Shown here piece after piece: positions 32,806-39,464 of a stretch of DNA of 64,000 bases. The translations under genes were made by a program, and so were the position numbers. The notes under the pieces are model-generated. The model was given only the letters and a program-made list of their open reading frames with translations. It searched no databases and was not told the origin of the DNA. Source of the DNA: Thermoplasmata archaeon. Lineage in GTDB: Archaea; Thermoplasmatota; Thermoplasmata; UBA10834. Numbering within the stretch: position 1 is the stretch's first letter; each line of letters begins with the position of its first letter. The stretch spans positions 145,301 through 209,300 of the forward strand of contig JAEHCM010000004.1 in assembly GCA_020696365.1 (NCBI GenBank). Direction: 5' to 3'.

Positions 32806-33141
32806 TCACTCCTCCTCTATGATGGCGCCCGTCGGGCAGATCGTCGCGCATCTCGGCTCGCCGCCGCAGAGGTCGCACGGTTCCCTGAGGAGTATGGGCT
32901 TCGCACCCGGACCTCCTCCGGAGTCGGAGGACTGCTGCCCGGAGACGACCCCCTCGGGCCTGGCCAATATGAGTCCTTCGGAGCCGCTCTTGAGGACGAG
33001 CCCGAAGTAGTTCGCCTTGTCCTCGGAGTGGAGTATTATGCTCGAGGACATGGAAGTCAACACGCCGTCGCGCCTGAGGCTGCACGCCATCTCACAGAGG
33101 CCGCAAGAAACGCATTCCAGCGGTTCGAAGCGCAGCCGCAG
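32806..33141 (-). CDS. Ferredoxin-like [4Fe-4S] subunit with an apparent CTG start
   Basis: This 111-residue protein has two cluster motifs: CVSCGLCEMAC at residues about 10-20 and CDLCGGEPRCATICP near the C-terminus. This is the HycB/CooF-like electron-transfer type often paired with AOR enzymes. The first ATG (33090) falls inside the first cluster motif and would destroy it. No ATG, GTG or TTG exists between the in-frame pyrI stop (33163) and that ATG. The CTG at 33141 has GGGAGG eight bases upstream and gives a complete protein; CTGs at 33135 and 33120 are alternatives. It probably passes electrons from the AOR-like protein encoded one base downstream. Confidence 0.8.
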   Translation of the reverse strand: MRLRFEPLECVSCGLCEMACSLRRDGVLTSMSSSIILHSEDKANYFGLVLKSGSEGLILARPEGVVSGQQSSDSGGGPGAKPILLREPCDLCGGEPRCATICPTGAIIEEE

Positions 33142-33162
33142 GACACCAGCCTCCCGAAACGG

Positions 33163-33618
33163 TCAGACGATGTTCTCGGCGATGTCGGTCGTCAGCCTGT
33201 CGCAGTATGTGCATTTCAGCGCCAAAGGTTTCTTCGTCTCAACAACGAACTCCGGCTCGACGGGCTCGTTCTTGTTCGTGATGCAGCTCGGGTTGGAGCA
33301 TCTCATTATGCCCTTCACGCGCTCAGGGACCTGAACGACGAACTTCTCGGCCACGTTGTAATCGCGGATGATGTTGATCGTGGCGTCGGGGGAGATCAGG
33401 GCGACCTTGTCCAGTTCCTTCGGGTCAAGCTCGCGGTCCTCTATCTTCACGATGTCCTTCCACGCGCCTTTCTTGCTCGGGACATGCATGAGGACGCTCA
33501 CCGTCGAGCTCACGTCCCCCCTCACGCCGATTATCCTCAGGACCTTGAGGGACATGCCGACATCGATGTGGTCGATAACCGTACCGTTCCTTATCGGCGT
33601 GACCTTGAACTCCTTCAT
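33163..33618 (-). CDS. pyrI: Aspartate carbamoyltransferase regulatory chain
   Basis: This 151-residue protein has the allosteric domain (IRNGTVIDHIDVGMSLKVLRIIG) that binds CTP or ATP, the linker, and a C-terminal zinc domain with CSNPSC and CTYC holding the metal that contacts PyrB. It regulates the second step of pyrimidine synthesis. Its start overlaps the stop of pyrB by 4 bases, so the subunits are made together. The downstream ferredoxin gene starts about 20 bases after its stop. Confidence 0.96.
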   Translation of the reverse strand: MKEFKVTPIRNGTVIDHIDVGMSLKVLRIIGVRGDVSSTVSVLMHVPSKKGAWKDIVKIEDRELDPKELDKVALISPDATINIIRDYNVAEKFVVQVPERVKGIMRCSNPSCITNKNEPVEPEFVVETKKPLALKCTYCDRLTTDIAENIV

Positions 33619-34550
33619 TCCATCCCCCCAAGCACCATGGAGAGGAGCGCCATCCTCACCGGCACGCCGTTGAACGCCTGCACGAAGTACCGCGCGTGCT
33701 CCGTATCGTCCACATCCGGGTCGATCTCGTTCACCCTCGGCAGAGGGTGCATGACGATCAGGTCCTTCTTCGCCTCTCTCAGCATCGTCCTGTTGATAGT
33801 GAACGCCCCCGCGACCTTCTGATATTCCGCCGGGTCGGGGAAACGTTCCTTCTGTATCCTGGTGACATAGAGCACGTCGGCATCTCCGATGACCTCGTCC
33901 AGGGAGCTGCTGATCCTCGGTTTCAGACCTTTGGACTCGATGTGTCTGATGTGCTCCTTCGGCATCTGCAGCGTCGGCGGCGCGACGAAGGTCAGCTTGG
34001 CGCCGAACATGCTGAGCGCCTCGGTCAGGGAGTGCACCGTCCTTCCGTACTTCAGGTCACCGACTATCACGACATGGTTGCCGTCGATCCCACCCTTCTC
34101 GTTCCTTATGGTGAACAGGTCGAGAAGGGTCTGAGTCGGATGCTGTCCCGCGCCGTCACCGGCGTTGATGACCGGCTTCTCCGCGAAGTGCCCTGCCAAT
34201 CTCGCGGCCCCCTCCTGCGGGTGCCGCAGCACTATCACATCTGAGTACGCGTCGACCATCCGGATCGTGTCGGCCAGAGTCTCACCCTTCGCGACCGACG
34301 ACCCCTTCGGCTCGTCGAATCCGAGTGTGCGTCCGCCGAGACGGGCCATAGCCGCCTCGAACGACAGCCTCGTCCTGGTGGACGGCTCGTAGAACAGCGA
34401 CCCAAGCACCTTACCCTCGAGCTCGGTGCTCTTCCCCTCCCCCTTGGCGACAGGCACCATCTTATCGGCGACGTTCAGAATCTGCTCGATCTGCTCCCTA
34501 GAAAAATCCCGGATCGACACGATGTCCAATCCCTTCAGACTCCCTGACAT
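33615..34550 (-). CDS. pyrB: Aspartate carbamoyltransferase catalytic chain
   Basis: This 311-residue enzyme makes carbamoyl-aspartate. Signatures are FYEPSTRTRLSFEAAM (carbamoyl phosphate site), KGSSVAKGETLADT, NAGDGAGQHPTQTLLD and VMHPLPRVNEID. I chose the ATG at 34550 because CTTATATCTC (34571-34580 on the minus strand) lies about 26 bases upstream, giving a leaderless message; the ORF could extend five residues further. It is first in the unit pyrB-pyrI-ferredoxin-AOR. Confidence 0.96.
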   Translation of the reverse strand: MSGSLKGLDIVSIRDFSREQIEQILNVADKMVPVAKGEGKSTELEGKVLGSLFYEPSTRTRLSFEAAMARLGGRTLGFDEPKGSSVAKGETLADTIRMVDAYSDVIVLRHPQEGAARLAGHFAEKPVINAGDGAGQHPTQTLLDLFTIRNEKGGIDGNHVVIVGDLKYGRTVHSLTEALSMFGAKLTFVAPPTLQMPKEHIRHIESKGLKPRISSSLDEVIGDADVLYVTRIQKERFPDPAEYQKVAGAFTINRTMLREAKKDLIVMHPLPRVNEIDPDVDDTEHARYFVQAFNGVPVRMALLSMVLGGME

Positions 34551-34570
34551 CAGGTTCCTAATCAATTGGC

Positions 34571-34580
34571 GAGATATAAG
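34571..34580 (-). promoter_or_regulatory. TATA box of the pyrBI operon
   Basis: CTTATATCTC on the minus strand is centred about 26 bases before the pyrB ATG at 34550, as expected for a leaderless archaeal transcript. Confidence 0.6.
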
Positions 34581-34599
34581 CCTTTCACGGGAAGCGCCG

Positions 34600-34977
34600 T
34601 CAGACCAGGTCGAAGTCCTCTATCGCAGAATTCATGTTCTCGAACCAGTCGTCCGCGCAGCGGTGAAGCTTCTCCCTGAGCTGCTTCGGCCGGACGGCGG
34701 AGTAGATGTGATAGTATCCTCCGCGGTCGATGGTCTTGGTATCACGGAAGGCGAGTCCGGCGCCGACGAGGCCCTGCAGCGCCCTGTAGACCGTACTGCG
34801 GTCCCTCTTCACGACGGGGGCCAAGTCGTCCGCCCTCAGAGGGCCCTGCTTGACGAGCCTCTTGTATATCGCGAGCTCGAAATCCGAGAGCCCGTACATG
34901 CACTTCACGATGTCGCGACAGGTCGCCTGGCCGGACAGTATCTTCTGAGGTTCGACCATATTGCACGCTATTGCCAT
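34600..34977 (-). CDS. Cysteine-containing TrmB/MarR-like HTH regulator
   Basis: This 125-residue protein has a winged-helix domain at residues about 28-95: LSDFELAIYKRLVKQGPLRADDLAPVVKRDRSTVYRALQGLVGAGL is the TrmB-type pattern, with recognition helix RSTVYRALQ and wing TIDRGGYYHIY. There are four Cys residues: position 5, two near 20-26 (ATCRDIVKC) and one near the C-terminus (HRCADDW). They could sense sulfur or redox state; that is an inference. It lies divergently about 90 bases from the tusA start. The start could be ATG 34977 or 34959. Confidence 0.72.
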   Translation of the reverse strand: MAIACNMVEPQKILSGQATCRDIVKCMYGLSDFELAIYKRLVKQGPLRADDLAPVVKRDRSTVYRALQGLVGAGLAFRDTKTIDRGGYYHIYSAVRPKQLREKLHRCADDWFENMNSAIEDFDLV

Positions 34978-35040
34978 CTTTACACTTAACCGTTTTGGCG
35001 AACGGACCGACCAGTACACCAGAACCGCAACGTGACAATG

Positions 35041-35047
35041 TTTATTA
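35041..35047 (+). promoter_or_regulatory. TATA box of the sulfur-relay operon
   Basis: TTTATTA lies 20-26 bases before the ATG at 35067, consistent with a leaderless message. The region between the divergent regulator and tusA is about 90 bases and would contain any operator. Confidence 0.55.
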
Positions 35048-35066
35048 GGGCAAAGGCCAATCGTCT

Positions 35067-35330
35067 ATGCACGGTAATGACAATACCGTAGGAGCGATAT
35101 CCGTGGAGAAGGATATGACACTCGATGCAAGGGGCCTGATGTGTCCGATGCCTATAGTCCACCTGGCGAAGAAGGTGAAGGAGATGAGCTCGGGCCAGGT
35201 GCTTGAGCTGCTAGCGGACGACATCGGCTCCAAGGACGACATACCTGCCTGGACCCGTCGGACCGGGCATCAGCTGCTCGGGATGGAGGATGAGGGCAAG
35301 GTCTTCAAGTTCTATATCAAGATCAAGTGA
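35067..35330 (+). CDS. tusA: TusA/SirA-family sulfur carrier protein
   Basis: This 87-residue protein has the TusA signature LDARGLMCPMPIVHLAKKVKEM near residue 18, with the Cys that carries persulfide sulfur, followed by GQVLELLADDIGSKDDIPAW and a final strand KVFKFYIKIK. TusA hands sulfur to DsrE-type relays, to tRNA thiolation or to other acceptors. It is the first gene of an operon with four DsrE-superfamily genes. The first 15 residues look unstructured; an inner ATG at residue 17 is a less likely start because of the promoter position. Confidence 0.9.
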   Translation: MHGNDNTVGAISVEKDMTLDARGLMCPMPIVHLAKKVKEMSSGQVLELLADDIGSKDDIPAWTRRTGHQLLGMEDEGKVFKFYIKIK

Positions 35331-35367
35331 GGTAGCAGGATCAGGACGGATTCAAGGAGGGAACAGC

Positions 35368-35772
35368 ATGGCAGACAAAATTGTGATGGTAGTCAGCGAG
35401 GGCAGCTTCGACAAGGCCCTGATGCCGCTCATAATCGGCACCACGGCGGCGAGTATGGGCATGGAGGTACACGTGTTCTACACGTTCTTCGGGCTCAAGC
35501 TGCTGAAGAAGGGCGTACGGCCCAAGCTGAAGGGCTTGATGAGACCGTTCACCGGGATGATCCAGAGTAAAATGAAGAAGCTGAAGGTCCCCGGGTTCGA
35601 CGAGATGATGCAGCAGTCGAAGGAGCTCGGGGTCAACTTCTACGCGTGCAGCACGTCCATGGCGCTCCTGGGCGTCAAGGAGAGCGACCTAGCCGACGGG
35701 GTGAAGGTGCTCGGAGCTTCCGCGTTCGTGGACATCGCTGCCGGCTCGAAGGCATCGTTCTTCATCGGCTGA
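35368..35772 (+). CDS. DsrE2-like protein (DsrE/DsrF/DrsH superfamily)
   Basis: This 134-residue protein starts KIVMVVSEGSFDKALMPLIIGTTAASMGMEVHVFYTFFGLKLL, which is the DsrE2-type nucleotide-like fold with its second strand VHVFYTF. The middle is basic (RPKLKGLMRPFTGMIQSKMKKL). The conserved Cys lies in NFYACSTSMALLGV near residue 92, and the end GASAFVDIAAGSKASFFI is typical. DsrE2 proteins accept and mobilise sulfane sulfur with TusA. AAGGAGGG precedes the ATG. Confidence 0.85.
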   Translation: MADKIVMVVSEGSFDKALMPLIIGTTAASMGMEVHVFYTFFGLKLLKKGVRPKLKGLMRPFTGMIQSKMKKLKVPGFDEMMQQSKELGVNFYACSTSMALLGVKESDLADGVKVLGASAFVDIAAGSKASFFIG

Positions 35773-35780
35773 GGGATATC

Positions 35781-36083
35781 ATGGTCAGAACGGCTTTCCT
35801 GGCGCTGAGGTCCCCACAGGAGCAGGATCCCAGCGAGATGATCCGCGGGCTTGCGAGCCGGGAGGAAGCACACCTGGTCCTGGTGGAGGACGCGGTGTAC
35901 AACGCCCTCGACCCGAGGCGCGCTGAGAGCCTGAAGGAGGTGGCCCACGAGATCTATGTCGCGAAGGACGACCTCGCGGCCAAAGGATTCTCCGAGGCGG
36001 ACCTCAAGGCGGGCAGGGTCGCGGACTACGAGGGCATCGTGGAGCTCATCATGGAAGAGACCGAGAGGACGGTCACGCTCTGA
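35781..36083 (+). CDS. DsrF/DsrH-like subunit lacking cysteine (copy 1)
   Basis: This is a 100-residue member of the DsrE/F/H superfamily. It starts RTAFLALRSPQEQDPSEMI and has HLVLVEDAVYNALDPRR, HEIYVAKDDLAAKGFSEADL and a C-terminal DYEGIVELIMEE. It has no cysteine, so it cannot carry sulfur itself. It resembles the product at 36457 (shared patterns LVEDAVYNA, IYVAKDDLAAKG, GIVELI). In Tus/Dsr complexes one such subunit is structural. It starts 8 bases after the DsrE2 stop, with a modest SD GAGGGA. Confidence 0.75.
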   Translation: MVRTAFLALRSPQEQDPSEMIRGLASREEAHLVLVEDAVYNALDPRRAESLKEVAHEIYVAKDDLAAKGFSEADLKAGRVADYEGIVELIMEETERTVTL

Positions 36084-36092
36084 GGTGACATC

Positions 36093-36452
36093 ATGACAAA
36101 GACGATGACGATAATATGGAGGACTGGCTCCATGATGGCGATGGACCCGAACGTGGCGACCAAGCTGGCGAGCGCCGCGGTCAGGAAGGGCTACAAAGTG
36201 AACATGTTCGGATATGGCGAGGGGATAACCGCCGTGAAGAAGGGGCAGACGCCCAAGAGGTTCCCGAACGTCGGTGCCGATCTCGAGGCGCTCGCCAAGC
36301 AGGGCGTGGCGATCGCGCTCTGTGAGACCTGCTACACGGCGAGAGGTTTCCAGAGAGGAGAGGAGATCGAGGGCGCGAAGGTGGGCAGCCTGACGAACGA
36401 CCTGTTCGGGTTCGTGGCCGAATCAGACAGGCTCATCACGGTCGCGAGGTGA
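36093..36452 (+). CDS. DsrE-family sulfurtransferase subunit with a CxxC motif
   Basis: This is a 119-residue protein: strand MTIIWRTG, helix PNVATKLASAAVRKGYKVNMFGYGEGI, then PKRFPNVGADLEALAKQGVAIALCETCYTARGF and a final DLFGFVAESDRLITVA. The CETC pair falls where DsrE and TusD have their sulfur-carrying Cys. A second Cys so close could form a disulfide or stabilise a persulfide. It is the only thiol-carrying member among the last three genes of the operon. It starts 9 bases after the previous stop. Confidence 0.82.
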   Translation: MTKTMTIIWRTGSMMAMDPNVATKLASAAVRKGYKVNMFGYGEGITAVKKGQTPKRFPNVGADLEALAKQGVAIALCETCYTARGFQRGEEIEGAKVGSLTNDLFGFVAESDRLITVAR

Positions 36453-36456
36453 TGTC

Positions 36457-36813
36457 ATGGCGGAATCGATGCTCGTACTGGTCACGAAACCCCCGTACGG
36501 CCTGGAGGACGCCTTCGCCGGGTTGAGGCTGGCGCTAGCCATGGCCGTGAACGGCATGAGCGTCTCGGTGGTCATGTTGGAGGACGGCGTCTACAACGCG
36601 GTCGCAACGCAGAAGCCGGACGCCGTGGGCATGCCGTCCAACGTCGACGCGACGACTGAGCTGTACGATTTCGACGTCCCGGTCTATGTCGTGAGGGAGG
36701 ACCTCGCGAAGCGCGGCCTCTCCGATGCGGCGATGTTCGAAGGGCTGAAACCCGTAGACCGGGCGGCGCTCGTCGAGATGGTTTCGACCCACGATGTCGT
36801 GACGACCTTCTGA
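36457..36813 (+). CDS. DsrF/DsrH-like subunit lacking cysteine (copy 2)
   Basis: This 118-residue protein resembles TusC/DsrF: MLVLVTKPPYGLEDAFAGLRLALAMAVNGMSVSVVMLEDGVYNAV, then DVPVYVVREDLAKRGLSDAAM and a C-terminal VEMVSTHDVVTTF. It has no cysteine. It keeps the full N-terminal Rossmann-like half (helix FAGLRLALAMAV) that is degenerate in the 100-residue copy. The two copies probably arose by duplication and could form a hetero-oligomer with the CETC subunit, like TusBCD. It starts 4 bases after the previous stop, so the operon is tightly packed. Confidence 0.78.
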   Translation: MAESMLVLVTKPPYGLEDAFAGLRLALAMAVNGMSVSVVMLEDGVYNAVATQKPDAVGMPSNVDATTELYDFDVPVYVVREDLAKRGLSDAAMFEGLKPVDRAALVEMVSTHDVVTTF

Positions 36814-36853
36814 CAGAGCACTGGATGGCAACGACCGGTCGGCCGTCCATCCA

Positions 36854-36860
36854 TTTTATA
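36854..36860 (+). promoter_or_regulatory. TATA box of arcS
   Basis: TTTTATA lies centred about 27 bases before the GTG start at 36884. arcS therefore seems to have its own promoter 40 bases after the sulfur-relay operon, though read-through is possible. Confidence 0.55.
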
Positions 36861-36883
36861 CCTCTTCATGCAATGCCTTCATC

Positions 36884-38602
36884 GTGAAATTCGAAGTGCT
36901 GTGCAGGGACGGTCTCGCCAGGGTCGGCGCGCTGGAGATAGACGGCGTCGTACACAGGACTCCTACGATCGCGTTCGTCGACACATGCAAGCATCCTGCG
37001 CCTCCGAAGGGGCTGAAGCTTAGACGATCTAGTCTAGCGAAGGAGGGGGATGTCCGGGTCGCACCGTCCGGGTTCTCCCGATCGGACCGTGACGAGAGTT
37101 GTCATGTGGGGCCTTGGTTCAGAGGGTCTCCGTTCGCCGACAAGCAGCCCGACGGATGCTTCGTCGTCCTTGACGACGTGGGGGGCAGGATGCTCGATTC
37201 GCGGGCGTTCGCGGACGCGGTCGACGGCATCAAGAGCGGGAGCGACCTGCTCGCGCCCGCGTACTGCTCGTCAACCGCGCTGGTCCACAGACTGGCGTTC
37301 CTAGCATACTGCGGCTTCGACCTGTTCGACTCGATACCTCTCATCATGGCATCGGAGAACGGACTCTACCTGACGAGTTCCAGCGCGCTCCCGGCCGACG
37401 GGGTCGACGAGCCACCGTGCTCCTGCCAGCTATGCGAAGACGGAGTCCCCTCAGGGGAGGACCTGCTGAGACACAACATGGCGGCGGCTGAGGCGGAGCT
37501 GAGGCTCGTGCGGCACTACATAGCCCAGGGAAGGCTGAGAGAGCTCGTCGAGAGCAGGATCAGGGCGGAGCCGTGGCAGATACAAGGCATCCGCCTGCTC
37601 GACCTGGAGCACCACCGCGTGCAGGAGATGCACGCGCCCGTGAAAGGAACACCGTTCGTTGCTGGCTCGAAGGAATCGCTCCACCGACCTGACGTCCTGA
37701 GGTGGCGCTCCAGGATCATGGAGAGATACAGGCGGCCTGAATCCGCAAGCACGCTTCTTCTCCTTCCGTGTTCTGCGAGGAAACCCTACTCGCTCTCCGC
37801 GTCGCACAGAAGGTTCCGCAAAGCGGTCCACGCGTCAGGGGCGGCGAACCTCGTGCACGAGATGATCGTGACGTCCCCACTCGGGCTGGTCCCCCGGGAA
37901 CTCGAGCTCTTCTATCCCGCGAAGGATTACGACATCCCCGTCACAGGGCACTGGGACAGGGACGAGGGAAAGATGGTCGAGGATATGGTCCGCTGGTTGA
38001 CGGAAACGCAGGACTATGACAGGGTCATCTCGCACCTCGGGAACGAGAGGGATATGGTCAACGCAGTGCTCGATGACTGTGTGGACACCTCCGGCGGAGA
38101 GCCCGGATCGAGGAACAGCCTCTCGCGTCTCGAGGAACTCCTGAGAGAGACCACGGATGGGGAGGCTAGGCGCGTGAACAGGCGCGAGAGGGCTCTGGAG
38201 GATACGAAAGCGATCGCACGATTCCAGTTCGGCGCCGAGGGTGTGTGTCTCACAGACGGTGCGCACGTGGACGGCAGATGGCCGAACGTGAGGATCGTGA
38301 AGGGACAGACACAACTAGGCATGCTCACCGGCAGCAGAGGCATGATCTCGCTGACATTGGCAGGGGGTTCGCTGCTCTCCTCGAAGGGCGCATACTGCGT
38401 GGAGATAGACGACTTCGCCGTGAAGGGCAACCTGTTCGCCGTAGGAGTTCAAGACGCGCATGACGCCATCAGGATCGGAGACGACGTCGTCGTAAGGCAC
38501 AGCTCGGATGTGAGAGCCGTCGGAGTGGCCCGCATGTCCACCGTCGAGATGCGGCTGGCAAGCAGGGGCGAAGCGGTCCACACACGACACTCTGTGAAGT
38601 GA
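36884..38602 (+). CDS. arcS: Archaeosine synthase ArcS
   Basis: This 572-residue protein is related to archaeal TGT and has a central segment LLLLPCSARKPYSLSASH that matches the ArcS signature PC-x3-KPY-x2-S-x2-H exactly. The N-terminal part is a degenerate TGT-like barrel with CSCQLCEDG near residue 180. The C-terminal about 75 residues form a PUA domain (VKGNLFAVGVQDAHDAIRIGDDVVV). ArcS converts preQ0 at position 15 of tRNA toward archaeosine, with lysine as donor. The GTG start sits at the position expected from the TATA box. Neighbouring sulfur-relay genes may point to tRNA modification more broadly. Confidence 0.93.
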   Translation: MKFEVLCRDGLARVGALEIDGVVHRTPTIAFVDTCKHPAPPKGLKLRRSSLAKEGDVRVAPSGFSRSDRDESCHVGPWFRGSPFADKQPDGCFVVLDDVGGRMLDSRAFADAVDGIKSGSDLLAPAYCSSTALVHRLAFLAYCGFDLFDSIPLIMASENGLYLTSSSALPADGVDEPPCSCQLCEDGVPSGEDLLRHNMAAAEAELRLVRHYIAQGRLRELVESRIRAEPWQIQGIRLLDLEHHRVQEMHAPVKGTPFVAGSKESLHRPDVLRWRSRIMERYRRPESASTLLLLPCSARKPYSLSASHRRFRKAVHASGAANLVHEMIVTSPLGLVPRELELFYPAKDYDIPVTGHWDRDEGKMVEDMVRWLTETQDYDRVISHLGNERDMVNAVLDDCVDTSGGEPGSRNSLSRLEELLRETTDGEARRVNRRERALEDTKAIARFQFGAEGVCLTDGAHVDGRWPNVRIVKGQTQLGMLTGSRGMISLTLAGGSLLSSKGAYCVEIDDFAVKGNLFAVGVQDAHDAIRIGDDVVVRHSSDVRAVGVARMSTVEMRLASRGEAVHTRHSVK

Positions 38603-38659
38603 GCATTTTCGTATGCCCAGACTATTTTCGCATTACTCCTGGTGCAAGGCTATTGACCC

Positions 38660-38692
38660 CCTTCCGCCATAGACCGTACCACAAGCGGAAGG
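38660..38692 (+). promoter_or_regulatory. Hairpin covering the ribosome binding site of a 28-codon ORF
   Basis: CCTTCCGC (38660-38667) and GCGGAAGG (38685-38692) are a perfect 8-bp inverted repeat with a 17-base loop. The right arm contains GGAAGG, the start of the SD-like GGAAGGTGA before the ATG at 38700. In RNA this stem would hide the ribosome binding site. Confidence 0.45.
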
Positions 38693-38699
38693 TGAATGA

Positions 38700-38786
38700 A
38701 TGAACGATGCAAATCACTACAGCTGGGAGGAGGTCTACGACCTTCTCGGCTGCGATGCAGAACTCGAGCCTCCTGTCGAGTGCTGA
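38700..38786 (+). CDS. Possible 28-residue microprotein
   Basis: This short frame starts with ATG 38700, five bases after GGAAGGTGA, and ends at TGA 38786. It encodes a compact acidic peptide beginning MNDANHYSWEEVYDLLGC and ending PPVEC, with one central helix and two cysteines. Codons (GAG, GTC, TAC, GAC, CTC) follow genome preference. It lies between arcS and the response regulator and is followed by a terminator-like hairpin. It may be a real microprotein or a leader peptide. No family is recognised. Confidence 0.35.
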   Translation: MNDANHYSWEEVYDLLGCDAELEPPVEC

Positions 38787-38805
38787 AAGTGCCATCCCGG
38801 ATAGG

Positions 38806-38845
38806 CAGGAGAGCTTGCTCCCTCCTGTTCTATCAACCCTTTTTA
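38806..38845 (+). terminator. Hairpin plus T-run
   Basis: A stem with arms CAGGA and TCCTG, with inner GAG/CTC, spans 38806-38827 and is followed by CCCTTTTTATT at about 38838-38847. It would end transcripts from arcS and the 28-codon ORF. The gap from here to 39003 shows an AT-rich element (ACTTAATTAATC near 38886) that may be the promoter of the response regulator, and nothing else I can support. Confidence 0.5.
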
Positions 38846-39003
38846 TTCCCGCGCGTCTACCGACTGCTCGTTTCCGCCACGAAAGACTTAATTAATCTTG
38901 CGAGGATTCGGCACCAGCGAAAAACAGATGGGATGCACCAGTGGTTCTGCTCGGGTTGCACCGGTAGACCACTCTTTCGCGGTAGTTCGAACGGGGCTCG
39001 TAG

Positions 39004-39459
39004 ATGAGTCACTACGGGATCGATCTCAGGGCGATGACCACTATGTCAGGAGGGCGTACTTCCAGCAAGGGCGATAGAAAGCCGGACGCAGCGGCTCGGA
39101 TCTTCGTGGTCGACGACCAGGACTTCATCAGGGATCTCTACAGGGATATGTTCGAGTCGAGGGGGCACACCGTATTCTCCGCGAAGGACGGAGAAGAGGC
39201 AGTCGAGTGTTTCCGTAGAATGAAGGCGAAGCCGGATGCCATCATAATGGACCATAGGATGCCAGGAAAGGACGGCATCCAAACGACGAAGGAGATCTTG
39301 GGCATGGACCCGTCGATACCAATCATATTCTCAAGCGCGGACGAGGAGGTCAGGGCCGAGGCGATCGAAGCGGGTGCGGTGTCGTTCTGGGCGAAACCGT
39401 TCCCAGTGGGGATGCTCATAGACGCGACCATGGACCTCGTACGAGCACGTAAGATGTGA
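39004..39459 (+). CDS. CheY-like response regulator
   Basis: This 151-residue protein has about 30 disordered residues followed by a single receiver domain: FVVDDQDFIRDLY (acidic pair), MDHRMPGKDG with phosphoacceptor Asp, the IIFSSADEE Ser/Thr position, and WAKPFPVG with the conserved Lys. There is no output domain, so it acts through partners. A GAF histidine kinase lies at 55-58 kb, but no kinase is adjacent. In-frame ATGs at residues 11 and 14 are alternative starts. Confidence 0.9.
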   Translation: MSHYGIDLRAMTTMSGGRTSSKGDRKPDAAARIFVVDDQDFIRDLYRDMFESRGHTVFSAKDGEEAVECFRRMKAKPDAIIMDHRMPGKDGIQTTKEILGMDPSIPIIFSSADEEVRAEAIEAGAVSFWAKPFPVGMLIDATMDLVRARKM

Positions 39460-39464
39460 CCGGG

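Noticed and set aside
38696..39007. 103-codon frame covering the arcS downstream gap
   Set aside because: Its translation is rich in Arg, Ser and Cys, runs through the terminator-like hairpin and promoter, and has no protein-like pattern.
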